From Limnomonas spitsbergensis (Eukaryota > Chlorophyta > Chlorophyceae > Chlamydomonadales): a DNA stretch of 64,000 nt. Below the pieces are notes generated by a model. The model made no database searches. It was not told where the DNA came from and was given only the letters and a program-made list of their open reading frames with translations. Position 1 is the stretch's first letter. Every line of letters starts with the position of its first letter. This document shows, piece by piece, positions 31,201 to 42,300 of the stretch. The DNA lies in NCBI GenBank assembly GCA_037349105.1, contig JAYJMM010000025.1, forward strand, positions 434,001-498,000. The letters are read 5' to 3'. The position numbers were made by a program, and so were the translations under genes.

Positions 31201-34200
31201 ATCCCAACTGCCGCTTCCTTAGGTAAGCAGCTGTCAACTGCTACGGCCACATCCCAACTGCCGCTTCCTTAGGTAAGCGACTGTGAACTGCTAGAGCCAC
31301 ATCCCAACTGCCGCTTCCTTAGGTAAGCAGCTGTCAACTGCTACGGCCACATCCCAACTGCCGCTTCCTTAGGTAAGCGACTGTCAACTGCTACAGCCAC
31401 ATCCCAACTGCCGCTTCCTTAGGTAAGCAGCTGTCAACTGCTACGGCCACATCCCAACTGCCGCTTCCTTAGGTAAGCGACTGTGAACTGCTACAGCCAC
31501 ATCCCAACTGCCGCTTCCTTAGGTAAGCAGCTGTCAACTTCTGTAGGCACATCCCCAAACTGCCGCTTCTTTAGGCAACTGATGGTCAGATTCACCGGGT
31601 ACCGGCAACCCCTAAATTGCATGGGTGCATCTGACCATCGGCCATGGTGGGTACTGTCTTGACATTATGAAGGATGAGGTGTGGAGTCAGGAGGCCACTC
31701 GTTCAGCCGGATGCATTTGGCTGGTTAACGTGCAATCTGTGTAAGCACTTTTTCCCTCCTCCTATATTTCCCTCCTCATGTCCTTCCCCCTTGTAGTGCA
31801 TCCTACCTGCAGTGCATCCCTCATGTCCTTCCCCCTTGTAGTACATCCTACCTGCAGTGCATCCCTCATGTCCTTCCCCCTTGTAGTACATCCTACCTGC
31901 AGTGCATCCCTCATGTCCTTCCCCTTTGTAGTGCATCCCCCCTGTAGTGCATCCCTCATGTCCTTCCCCCTTGTAGTGCATCCTACCTGTAGTGCATCCC
32001 TCATGTCCTTCCCCCTTGTAGTACATCCTACCTGCAGTGCATCCCTCATGTCCTTCCCCCTTGTAGTACATCCTACCTGCAGTGCATCCCTCATGTCCTT
32101 CCCCCTTGTAGTGCATCCTACCTGCAGTGCATCCCTCATGTCCTTCCCCCTTGTAGTGCATCCTACCTGCAGTGCATCCCTCATGTCCCTCCCCCTTGTA
32201 GTGCATCCTACCTGCAGTGCATCCCTCATGTCCTGCCCCCTTGTAGTGCATCCTACCTGCAGTGCATCTCTCATGTCCTTCTCCCTTGTAGTGCATCCCC
32301 CCTGTAGTGCATCCCTCATGTCCTTCCCCCCTGGACCCCTTGTCCCCCCTGTAGTGCATCCCTCATGTCCTTCCCCCTGAACCCTTGTCCCACCTGCAGT
32401 GCATCCCTCATGTCCTTCCCCCTGAACCCCTTGTCCCCCCTGTCGTGCATCCCTCATGTCCTTCCCCCCTGAACCCCTTGTCCCCCCTGAAGTGCGTCCC
32501 TTATGTCCTTCCCCCCTGAACCCCTTGTCCCCCCTGTAGTGCATCCCTCATGTCCTTCCCCCCTGAACCCCTTGTCCCCCCTGTAGTGCATCCCTCATCA
32601 TGTGCCTCCTGCACTCCTCCGTGGAGAATGCCACCGTGTCCGAGTGGGGTCCCACTGGAACGGAGCGGTTCGGTCAGGAAGACGTCTCAACCACCTCTGC
32701 AGCAGGGGGAGGTGCTGAAGCCACTGCATCCCCACCCCGCGCCTCGTCGCTCGCAGCGGGTGGCAGCGACAGCAGTCCATCACGCAACGGGCTACGCGCT
32801 CGTGGCACGAGCACGTACCGCCGCGTGGTCCTGCTGCTGTCTGATCCTCGTGTGTTGGACGCAGTGCAACACGCCCTGGCCTCCAGCATGACCAGCCCCT
32901 CACACGGGTTCAGCTACGGCCGCCGGGAGCAGCTGTTCCAATCACTGGTCACGTGCCTGCATGTGCTTTGCACCATGGGCGGTGACGGGCAGCCACCAGC
33001 GGCAGCGGCAGCAGCAGCTCCCGCTGCGGACAGATCTGCAGTGGACCCGGTGGTGGCGGCGGCCGGGCCTATGGCACGCCGAATGGCACTGCACAGTAGT
33101 GGGGCAGCGGCCTGGGGCAGCCCTAGGCAGAGCGGACAGAAGCCGTCAGACGAGCAGCAGCAACAGCAGCAACAGCAGGAGCCGCCGCCGCCGCCGCGCC
33201 AGCCGGCCGGCAGTGCCTCCTCCGCTCTGTCTCCCGACTCTGCGCTGTCGCTGATGAGCTCTGGCACCATCAGTCGCGTGGTTCAAATGCTGACCGCTAC
33301 CGGGGGCGCAGGGCTTGATCCCGCCCTCACCGAGGCCTGCTTGCAGCTGTTGGCGCTGGTCACCACGTCCCCTGCTGCCCGCAGGCTGCTGCTGGCTGTC
33401 CCGGCGCCGGGCGTGTTCAGCTGCCTGTCCGCAATTCTGGCTAACACGGTGTCAGTTCACCGGGCGGCTGGGAGCGGCGGCGGCGGAGGGACGGGCGCGA
33501 CCGCTGACCGCTCGATGATGAGCGGATCCTCCACCCGGCCCTTGAGGTCCCCCCGGCCCACCACGCCGCGCCATGTGGGAGCGGGCCCAGGGGGGTCAGA
33601 GGGCGGCGGTGAGGGGGGAGGTATCGGAGCCGTCGAGGCTGCGGAGGCGGAGGCGCTGTGGGGCCGCTGTCAGGCGCTGGCGGCACGAGCAGCACGCAAC
33701 CTCGCGGTGGCGGAGCCGGCAGACCTGCTGCAACACTTGAATACCGTCCCAAGCCTCTTGGCAGCGCTTTTCTCTCCCGCGCTCACGCACCGCTTGGCGG
33801 CCGTTTCGCCGGCAGCGGCCGCCGAGGCGTTGCGCTCCTCCTCCAATGTCAGCCGGGTGTCCCAGCAGGGCTTGGCGGCAGTGTTGGCTCCCCCCAGCCC
33901 GGCGTTGTCCCCGAGGCAGATGATGCCACCAGCAGGGAGGGAGGGGATGGGTGCGGCCTCTACTTGGCGCGCTGGCGAGGAGCCGGCCTGGCTGGTGGAT
34001 GTGCAACGGAATGCCCTGGTGGGTGTCAGGGTGGGAGGTGCACGTGTCTGAAGACACAGAAAGAAGGGGGGGGGAGTAAAGGATGTGCAACGGGAGGCCC
34101 TGGTGGGTGACAGGAGAGGGGTGCCGGTGTCAGCAGAAGGCGTAAGAGAGGGGGGAGGGGCCGGCTTGGCTGGGGGACCTGTTGGGGAGCACACTAGTGG

Positions 34201-36413
34201 GTGTTGCTGCTGGCCCCCCTCGTGCCTTGGACTGCCATGCTGAACCCCTTTGCTCCATTTTTGTTGTTAGGCGGCGCTGCTGAACCTCACGGGAGTGGGG
34301 GGGGGGAGCCGGCCCGGCTGGTGGCTGTGTTGAGGAACACACACAAGCGGTTGTTGCTACTGGTGCCCCTTCATGCCTTGGCTTTTCACGTTTTACTTTT
34401 TTTTCTTCCGATTCATGCTGTCAGGCGGCGCTGCTGAACCTCACGGCTAAGCAGCAGACGGCTGAGGCGGCTTGTTCCGCCATAGTGGACGCAGGAGGCA
34501 TCCCGGTCATTGTAGAGGTAAGGGAGGGGGGGAGGAGCCAGTGAAGGCCGACAGTAGGGAGCTTCAGCTGTTTTCTCCTCTCGGATTGCGTATTTGGCTA
34601 TGGAGCAGTTAGGGGGTTGTTGTCTCTCTAGTAGGAATCAATGCTCAACGAGGATGCTGCAGATGATGTTTTAGGGTTCCAGCCTGTGTAGTCATGTGAT
34701 CAGGGTGGAATTTGTATCCTTCCTTGCAACAGACCCATCCAAACACAACACAACTGCCTGCATGCATGCATGCATGCCTCCCTGCCTCCCTGCCTGCCTG
34801 CCAGCCTGCCTGCCTCCCTGCCTCCCTGCCTCCCTGCCTGCCTGCCTGCCAGCCTGCCTGCCTGCCTGCCTCCCTGCCTCCCTGCCTGCTTGCCTGCCTG
34901 CATGCCTGCACGTAAAGCGTAGTTACACACCGCTGCCATGAAGGCCACACATTACTGGGAGTAGACTCCTCCCTAGCTAAGGGTTAAGGGTACATGCTCC
35001 TTCAACTTCACCGCTCCACCTGTCCTCCCCCCTCTCTCTGTGCAGGTGATGCGCACTGCAGCCACCAAACCAACACACCACTGCCGCCAGCTGTCCGCCT
35101 GGTGTGCTGCGCTGCTGTGTCAGCTGTACGTGAGCCCCGTCGCCTGCCAGCAGGAGCTGACTGAGGTGCTCCTGGCCGCACCCTCACACCAGCGCGCAAC
35201 CAACCTCATCGCTCACGTCACCTCCTCCACCGCCCGCAGCAGCAGCAGGGCAGGCGGCGGCGGCAGCGGGGCGGCGGGGCAGTACACGTCGGGTCTAGGG
35301 CCTATGCACGCCAGTATGCACAAGCGGCGGGCCCAGGCTGTGATGGCTTCTACTTCCACTGCAAGCACGGCTGCGATAGGGGGAGTGACAGGGGCAGCTG
35401 GGACAAGGGGCAGTGTGACGTCACTCAGCCGCCTGGGCAACGTTGCCGTTACTGCTGCTGATGGTGCGGGTAGAGGCGGCGGCGCTGCAGCTGGGGCTGG
35501 GGCCTTGGATGTCGAGGGCTCCTCGGATCTTGTGATGGGCCATGGCACTGTTTTGGTGACCCTGGGCAATGACAAGGAGGAGGAGGGAGACAGCGGCCTC
35601 AGCACGCCAGGGGATGCGGCACGAGGAGCGAGCGGCAGCAGCAAGGCGGACTCTCCGTTTGGTGACGGTGGGGTGAGGGTGTCCCGCCATGCTGATCAGG
35701 GCAGGCCTGGTGCTGATGCGGTGGTGGATGGATCCAACATCCTGCGCGCATCATCGCGTGCGTTGAGGGAGCTCTTGGGACCCGGGGGGCTGGCAGAAGC
35801 GCTGTCGGTGGTCCCCGCGACGGCCGGGCTGCAAGGCCAGGAGCAACTGGCGGCGCGGGTGCGCCGGAGTGCAGCGGAAGGCCTGGGGCTGAGGCGGAGC
35901 TTCATGGCTGCACCTGCTGCTGTTTCGTCATCCCTGGGCGGTGGCGTGATGGCAGCCATGCTTGATGCAGGGAGCGGCGCCGAGGTGACGGCTGGTACCG
36001 GAGCTGCTGAGAAGCAGTTGGAAGGCCGGGCAGGGCAGTCTGCTGCTGCTGGGAAGACTGCTGGGGCCGGGGGGACAAGTGTGGCGGTGGCGGTGGATGA
36101 GGCGGAAGGGACGCCCAGCAGCAGCTGTCACAGCAGCCCACTTGGCGCGCCTTCAGCTTTCACGCCGGCTGCATCAGCTGCTCCTTGGTCCTCCCCGACT
36201 AAAGATGAGCTCCAAAGCAGGGGGGGTGGCGGTGGGGGTGCTGCTACTGGTAGCGCACAAGGGGGAGGCGGTGCGTCCAGGGTTGATGAGGAGGCGAGGC
36301 AGGCAGCGTTGGACCGGGCCATGAGGGAGCTGGAGCGTCTGGTGCTGGCGTGTGCGCCGGATTTCCTGGATGGGGGTGCACCGGAGGCGGCTCGCAGCAC
36401 CGTGAAAGTGTGA
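28218..36413 (+). CDS. Armadillo-like repeat protein with low-complexity regions, 1270 aa
   Basis: Exons 28218-28379, 28614-29177, 30779-30972, 32587-34018, 34425-34517, 35046-36413; phases all agree. The start is the first ATG and an in-frame TGA sits 15 bases upstream (28203). Residues 1-54 include a Cys-Cys pair near the N terminus (FACCLRP), a possible lipid-anchor site. Residues 55-310 and about 480-560 have the alternating Leu/Ala helices of armadillo/HEAT folds (MHALTALVDMLQQSKPVRA, VTACQALANLMRGA, YERCLCALYNMVSGE, DPALTEACLQLLALVTTS). Residues 785-860 give another pair (NALAALLNLTAKQQTAEAAC, HHCRQLSAWCAALLCQLYVS). Between and after are Gln, Ala, Gly, Ser-rich linkers (poly-Gln at about 33160-33180). 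The last 400 residues are mostly low complexity, with a helical end (ALDRAMRELERLVLACAPDFL). I do not recognise the family. It is probably a scaffold, by fold only. Confidence 0.78.
29178..29965 (+). repeat. 36-bp donor-anchored minisatellite, about 22 copies
   Basis: Begins exactly at the donor of exon 28614-29177. The unit is GACGCAGCAGgtgagggg plus gtcagggcttaggctag; the first ten bases are the exon end (coding TQQ) and every copy keeps CAG|GTGAGG. The copies are very uniform. Confidence 0.97.
30510..30778 (+). repeat. Acceptor-side copies before exon 30779-30972
   Basis: ctgttgcagGC followed by CTG-rich sequence and gggatgctat occurs at about 30514-30545, 30580-30606 and 30770-30780. The true acceptor is the last. 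The CTG-rich start of the exon (ALLLLLE) expands into a run of CTGCTG at 30700-30735. The middle of the intron (29966-30500) shows nothing further. Confidence 0.75.
30973..31560 (+). repeat. 50-bp donor-anchored minisatellite, about 11 copies
   Basis: Unit: gtaagcgactgtcaactgc, tacagccacatcccaactgc, cgcttccttag. Its second half is the exon end (coding QPHSNCRFL) and each copy recreates CTTAG|GTAAGC. Alternate copies carry gtaagcAGct and gtaagcGAct, suggesting a higher-order dimer. Confidence 0.97.
31770..32586 (+). repeat. 45-bp acceptor-anchored minisatellite
   Basis: Unit: tgcatccctcatgtccttcc, cccttgtagtgcatcctacc, tgcag. It contains two tag/cag acceptors each followed by TGCATCC, the first bases of exon 32587-34018 (true site cctgtagTGCATCCCTCATCATG). 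Near the exon the unit changes to a longer form with ctgaaccccttgtcccc. Open frames here are artefacts. With 30973-31560 this makes an intron built from both its edges. Confidence 0.95.
34019..34424 (+). repeat. Donor and acceptor copies in one intron
   Basis: The exon end gatgtgcaacggaatgccctg|gtgggtg is copied at 34082-34112. The acceptor and exon start tcagGCGGCGCTGCTGAACCTCACGG is copied upstream at 34267-34295 after gttag. A further decayed middle copy lies near 34150-34205. Confidence 0.8.
34745..34915. repeat. (CCTG)n-like microsatellite
   Basis: Imperfect cctgcctgcctccctgc repeats inside intron 34518-35045. Unlike most introns of this gene, no exon-edge copy is included. Confidence 0.9.
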
Positions 36414-37544
36414 CAAATGAAGCAGAGTGGCATTCACTGCCTGGTGTGGGATGTGCGCCGGCAGTGGCTAGCAACACAGTCACACCCCAGCAGTGTCAGG
36501 CAGCGCGGTCGCAGTAGGGACGATAGCTAGTAGCAGACTCAGGGGCACCGTCTAGCAAAGGGAGTAGCCGCTGTTGTGACAACACTGTGCTCAAGAGATG
36601 CAGCGGGGCCAAGTTGCGGCTGTACAGCAGTTTGGATGGCCCTTTGGCTTGCTTTGCTATGCTTGTTTTATTTTACTTTGATGGTTTAGGGAGGGGGGTG
36701 GCGCAGCTTGATCTTCTTATCTTTCCATCAATTTATGTCTTTCTAGCTATATAGATCTCATTGGCTTAGTTTGAAGGTTTGGATTCTCCACTAGGGATGA
36801 CATTCTCCTCTTTCTGGCTATGGTTTTATCCTCACGCAATCACCTAGCCGCCCTGGAGAAGGCAAGGGGCCTAGCATCCAAGTGGGGCGAGGATAGCTCA
36901 GAGGGCAGGCAGGCAACTACGGGGAGTCATGAGCAGCTAGGGTCACTCGGAGTGTGCACTCAATATAGCTGATGGCTATAAGTCCTGGGAAAGTTGGATG
37001 TGGACAGCTACCAGCTGGCAGCGAGGAGGCCTAAGTGATCCATATTTGAAGCAGCCGACGTGACCGAGCTTCATTTCAGCAAGGTCCAGAGGTGCAACGT
37101 CATTAACTTAAAGGACGGAGCAGCGAGTTGTATTCGTTTGAATAGTTGAAATTCGCATGTTTGTTTGCCTGTCTGTCTCTGAGCTTCTTTTGTTCCGCAT
37201 CTGTGGTTGGTTGTGTTATTTAGTTGTGTTGGCTCCAGGAGCAGTAAAAACAGCTTCGCAATAATGCTTGTAGGCAAGGCCGCTGATGGTCATCAACTAA
37301 TGGTCTAATGTATTCAGGATCTTTTAATTCTGTAAATCATGCGATTGATCATCCCCTTTGCTCAGTGAGCATGTCCATAACGCTGGCCATGCTTCCGAGT
37401 AGCCCAGTCCGTACCACATCAAGAAACAACATGCATGACAAACTGCATTCCAGCCACTCGTTAAGAACAGATCACATAAAAACTGGGGGCCCTGAGATCA
37501 TCATCTGAGGATCTCAGCTGCAATACAGCAAGCACACAAGATGG

Positions 37545-37660
37545 CATAGGACCTTCAGTTTATTTCCTCCTGACCAGACATTGGGGTGCCCCCTAGAAAT
37601 GTTGCCGAGCCTTTCAGCATGACCCAGAGGTGCCATGTCATTGAAACCGGAACCCACCAC
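37545..37660 (+). mobile_element. LINE 3'-end fragment
   Basis: Contains ttgccgagcctttcagcatg followed by acccagaggtgccatgtcat, equivalent to the ggccgagc..gggcccagaggtgtaacgttat end of the LINE at 53480-54147. A second, more decayed example is at about 37060-37110. Confidence 0.55.
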
Positions 37661-37904
37661 TGCTTTCGGGGACTGATGAAAACAGTGACCAGAATCTTCT
37701 AGGCCCTTATCCCTTAAGGCCACTAACCGTGCTATAACATCCACACTGTTAGATATGGTTGCCAAGACCAAGGGACAACGCTCCCTTGAAAAATAGCGGA
37801 CCCACAAAGATGGGATTTGTTTTGTTTATTTATTGCATTTGAATAATGAAGTGTTGACAGGATTTGGGTACCGGTACTACTCGTAGATGCGGATTGTAGG
37901 CCAG

Positions 37905-38235
37905 ATCTCGTGTGCGGTTTTTCTGGTGAGCGCTTCCCGCTGGTACCGTTTGTTAAGTAGTCCGCTGGTAGCCGCTGTTTTTGTCCTCTGCAGTGATTCC
38001 TTGACAGCCGTGGCTCTGCTGTCCCGCCGATGCTCTCTTGGCGGTGTCTGGTGGCTTGATTTCCAGCCGCTGCTCTCCCGCAACTCTCGTCCATGTGGTG
38101 GCCTGTTGACAACCGCTGTTCTTGGTTGCCAGACGCTGCGCTCGCGCAGTTTCTCCCGGTGCAGCCATCTGTTCATGACCGCCATCTTGGTTTGCAGCTG
38201 CTGCTCTCCCGCAGCTTCGCTTGGTTCAGTGGACC
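37905..38235. repeat. Diverged 80-90-bp tandem repeat
   Basis: Recurring elements are ccgctgttcttggttgccag, ttgatttccagccgctgct and tctcccgcagcttc. Three to four copies, strongly diverged. No function visible. Confidence 0.5.
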
Positions 38236-39387
38236 CTAGATGGCCGCTGTCTTAAATTAACCAGACTAAAAACATTTGCCAAACAAATAATATTCAAATT
38301 AATGGCTTAATTGTTAATGATCCGGGGCTTGACTATCCAAGGATAAGGACGCACTGGGACAGTCATTGACTGGGATAACGTCATTGACTGGGATAACGTC
38401 CCAGATTTAAATTTGAAAAACAGAAAGACCTTTTAGGCATGTATTTGAAAAGCACCTTGATCAAGAAGGCCGTGCTACCCGCCACTTCGACAAAACTGAT
38501 GTTGTACCTCCCGCCGGTTAGCAGCTTTATGCAGCTTTATGCGTCTGTCTTAAAAATAAAACAAGAACTGACTATGTCTCATGGCCCTTACTGTTGTGCA
38601 TGCCCCCTCAAGGCCCACATCCTGTGGTATGTGCGTGCGTTATGTGCAGATCAAAAATCCAGGATGTAAGATGGACAGTATGATTGAGCAGTGCAACAGA
38701 TCTGCAGCCATCAGCTCAGCATCAAATCCTGCCTCACAGGCCACGGAGGACTCATCTATGAAGATGAGCTGGTGCCGACGGAAGAGGCAGCGCATGGTGT
38801 CCCGGGACCTGTGCTGCAGAACCTGATTTGCTTCTCTAGTCACAGGAGATCTCTGAATGACGGGGACAGCCAGTAGTTAGGGTGTCAGGAATAATTGTTA
38901 GCTCTGATGTCTAACGATTTTGATGAGTGACCAGGCATGCATTGTTGATGCTGCTGCTGGCCGGGGATTTGAATTATGATGACAGGACTCATCAGTGACT
39001 CACCACTTTGCGAGAGATCTTCATGGTGGCCATGCCTCTGCCCACTGCAGCTAGGCTGATGGTTCAAGGGGACAACTCCTGGAGCTTGAGCCTGGCTTCG
39101 TCAAGATACAGGTTGCTGTCGATATCGTTAGAGAAACCTCAGGACCTGCAGAAGCCTCGGCGATAGCACTCTATAATAATAGAGCTTGCCCTCGTTGGTA
39201 CGCGGTACCGCAGGGAGGCCATTCCTAATTCATTTAGCGTCTTTTCCACGCACTGCCGAATCATGCCGGACCAGATATCTTCAGCTCTGTGGCGATGCTC
39301 CTTTGCGAATTGTGCCCTAGAAATTTTGCAACCCTCTTGTAAACACCAGACCGATGAAAGCCCATTGCTTACATACAAACAGGTAAT

Positions 39388-42300
39388 TGCAGTTCATGCC
39401 CGCACACCAGCAGCAGTTCATGCCTTAACACAAGCAGCAGTTCATGCCTGCACACCAGCAGCAGTTCATGCCTTCACACAAGCAGCAGTTCATGCCCGCA
39501 CACCAGCAGCAGTTCATGCCCGCACACCAACAGCAGTTCATGCCTGCACACCAGCAGCAGTTCATGCCTGCACACCAGCAGCAGTACATGCCTGCACACC
39601 AGCAGCAGTTCATGCCCGCACACCAGCAGCAGTTCATGCCTGCACACCAGCAGCAGTACATGCCTGCACATCAGCAGCAGTTCATGCCTGCACATCAGCA
39701 GCAGTTCATGCCTGCACATCAGCAGCAGTACATGCCCGCACACCAGCAGCAGTTCATGCCTGCACATCAGCAGCAGTACATGCCTGCACACCAGCAGCAG
39801 TGCCTGCCCGTGCACCAGCAGCACTTCATGGCCGCACACCAGCAGCAGTTCATGCCCGCACACCAGCAGCAGTTCATGCCTGCACACCAGCAGCAGTTCA
39901 TGCCTGCACACCAGCAGCAGTACATGCCTGCACACTAGCAGCAGTTTATGCCCGCACATCAGCAGCAGTACATGCCTGCACACCAGCAGAAGTTCATGCC
40001 CGCACACCAGCAGCAGTTCATGCTCGCACACCAGCAGCAGTTTATGCCCGCACACCAGCAGCAGTTCATGCCTGCACACCAGCAGCAGTTCATGCCCGCA
40101 CACCAGCAGCAGTTCATGCCTGCACACCAGCAGCAGTTCATGCCTGCACACCAGCAGCAGTTTATGCCCGCACATCAGCAGCAGTACATGCCTGCACACC
40201 AGCAGAAGTTCATGCCCGCACACCAGCAGCAGTTCATGCTCGCACACCAGCAGCAGTTTATGCCCGCACACCAGCAGCAGTTCATGCCTGCACACCAGCA
40301 GCAGTTCATGCCCGCACACCAGCAGCAGTTCATGCCTGCACACCAGCAGCAGTTCATGCCCGCACACCAGCAGCAGTTCATGCCTGCACACCAGCAGCAG
40401 TTCATGCCCGCACACCAGCAGCAGTTCATGCCTGCACACCAGCAGCAGTTTATGCCTGCACACCAACAGCAGTTCATGCCTGCACACCAGCAGCAGTTCA
40501 TGCCTGCACACCAGCAGCAGTTCATGCCTGCACACCAGCTGCAGTTTATGCCTGCACACCAGCAGCAGTTTATGCCCGCACACCAGCAGCAGTTCATGCC
40601 CGCACACCAGTAGCAGTTTACGCCTGCACACCAGCTGCAGTTTATGCCTGCACACCAGCAGCAGTTCATGCCCGCACACCAGCAGCAGTTCATGCCTGCA
40701 CACCAGCAGCAGTTCATGCCCGCACACCAGCAGCAGTTCATGCCCGCACACCAGCAGCAGTTCATGCCCGCACACCAGCAGCAGTTCATGCCCGCACACC
40801 AGCAGCAGTTCATGCCTGCACACCAGCAGCAGTTCATGCCTGCACACCAGCAGCAGTTCATGCCCGCACACCAGCAGCAGTTCATGCCCGCACACCAGCA
40901 GCAGTTCATGCCTGCACACCAGCAGCAGTTCATGCCTGCACACCAGCAGCAGTTCATGCCCGCACACCAGCAGCAGTTCATGCCTGCACACCAGCAGCAG
41001 TTCATGCTCGCACACCAGCAGCAGTTCATGCCCGCACACTAGCAGCAGTTTATGCCTGCACACCAGCAGCAGTTCATGCCCGCACACCAGCAGCAGTTCA
41101 TGCCTGCACACCAGCAGCAGTTCATGCCCGCACACCAGCAGCAGTTCATGCCTGCACACCAGCAGCAGTTCATGCTCGCACACCAGCAGCAGTTCATGCC
41201 CGCACACTAGCAGCAGTTTATGCCTGCACACCAGCAGCAGTTCATGCCCGCACACCAGCAGCAGTTCATGCCTGCACACCAGCAGCAGTTCATGCCCGCA
41301 CATCAGCAGCAGTTTATGCCTGCACACCAGCAGCAGTTCATGCCTGCACACCAGCAGCAGTTCATGCCTGCACACTAGCAGCAGTTTATGCCTGCACACC
41401 AGCAGCAGTTCATGCCTGCACACCAGCTGCAGTTTATGCCTGCACACCAGCAGCAGTTTATGCCCGCACACCAGCAGCAGTTCATGCCCGCACACCAGTA
41501 GCAGTTTACGCCTGCACACCAGCTGCAGTTTATGCCTGCACACCAGCAGCAGTTCATGCCCGCACACCAGCAGCAGTTCATGCCTGCACACCAGCAGCAG
41601 TTCATGCCCGCACACCAGCAGCAGTTCATGCCCGCACACCAGTAGCAGTTTACGCCTGCACACCAGCTGCAGTTTATGCCTGCACACCAGCAGCAGTTCA
41701 TGCCCGCACACCAGCAGCAGTTCATGCCTGCACACCAGCAGCAGTTCATGCCCGCACACTAGCAGCAGTTCATGCCCGCACACCAGCAGCAGTTCATGCC
41801 CGCACACCAGCAGCAGTTTATGCCCGCACACCAGCAGCAGTTCATGCCTGCACACCAGCAGCAGTTCATGCCTGCACACCAGCAGCAGTTCATGCCCGCA
41901 CACCAGCAGCAGTTTATGCCTGCACACCAGCAGCAGTTCATGCCCGCACACCAGCAGCAGTTCATGCCTGCACACCAGCAGCAGTTCATGCCTTCACACA
42001 AGCAGCAGTTCATGCCCGCACACAAGCAGCAGTTCATGCCTGCACACCAGCAGCAGTTCATGCCTGCACACCAGCAGCAGTTCATGCCCGCACACCAGCA
42101 GCAGTTCATGCCTGCACACCAGCAGCAGTTCATGCCTTCACACAAGCAGCAGTTCATGCCCGCACACAAGCAGCAGTTCATGCCTGCACACCAGCAGCAG
42201 TTCATGCCTGCACACCAGCAGCAGTTCATGCTCGCACACCAGCAGCAGTTCATGCCTGCACACCAGCAGCAGTTCATGCCCGCACACCAGCAGCAGTTCA

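Larger units (their letters stand above)
36414..39387. other. Intergenic region, mostly unassigned
   Basis: Includes the 3' UTR of the armadillo-like gene (a TGTAA lies at 37331-37335). It also holds retrotransposon fragments at about 37060-37110 and 37545-37660, diverged 80-90-bp repeats at 37905-38235, and two 21-bp tandem copies (cattgactgggataacgt) at 38364-38403. Protein-like minus-strand stretches occur at 38640-38830 (HQLIFIDESSVACEAGFDAE) and 39140-39380 (RAEDIWSGMIRQCVEKTLNE). I cannot identify them or join them into a gene. Confidence 0.45.

Noticed and set aside
36893..36965. tRNA gene (TAGCTCAGAGGG resembles an A box)
   Set aside because: No matching B box, acceptor stem or T loop follows at the proper distance.
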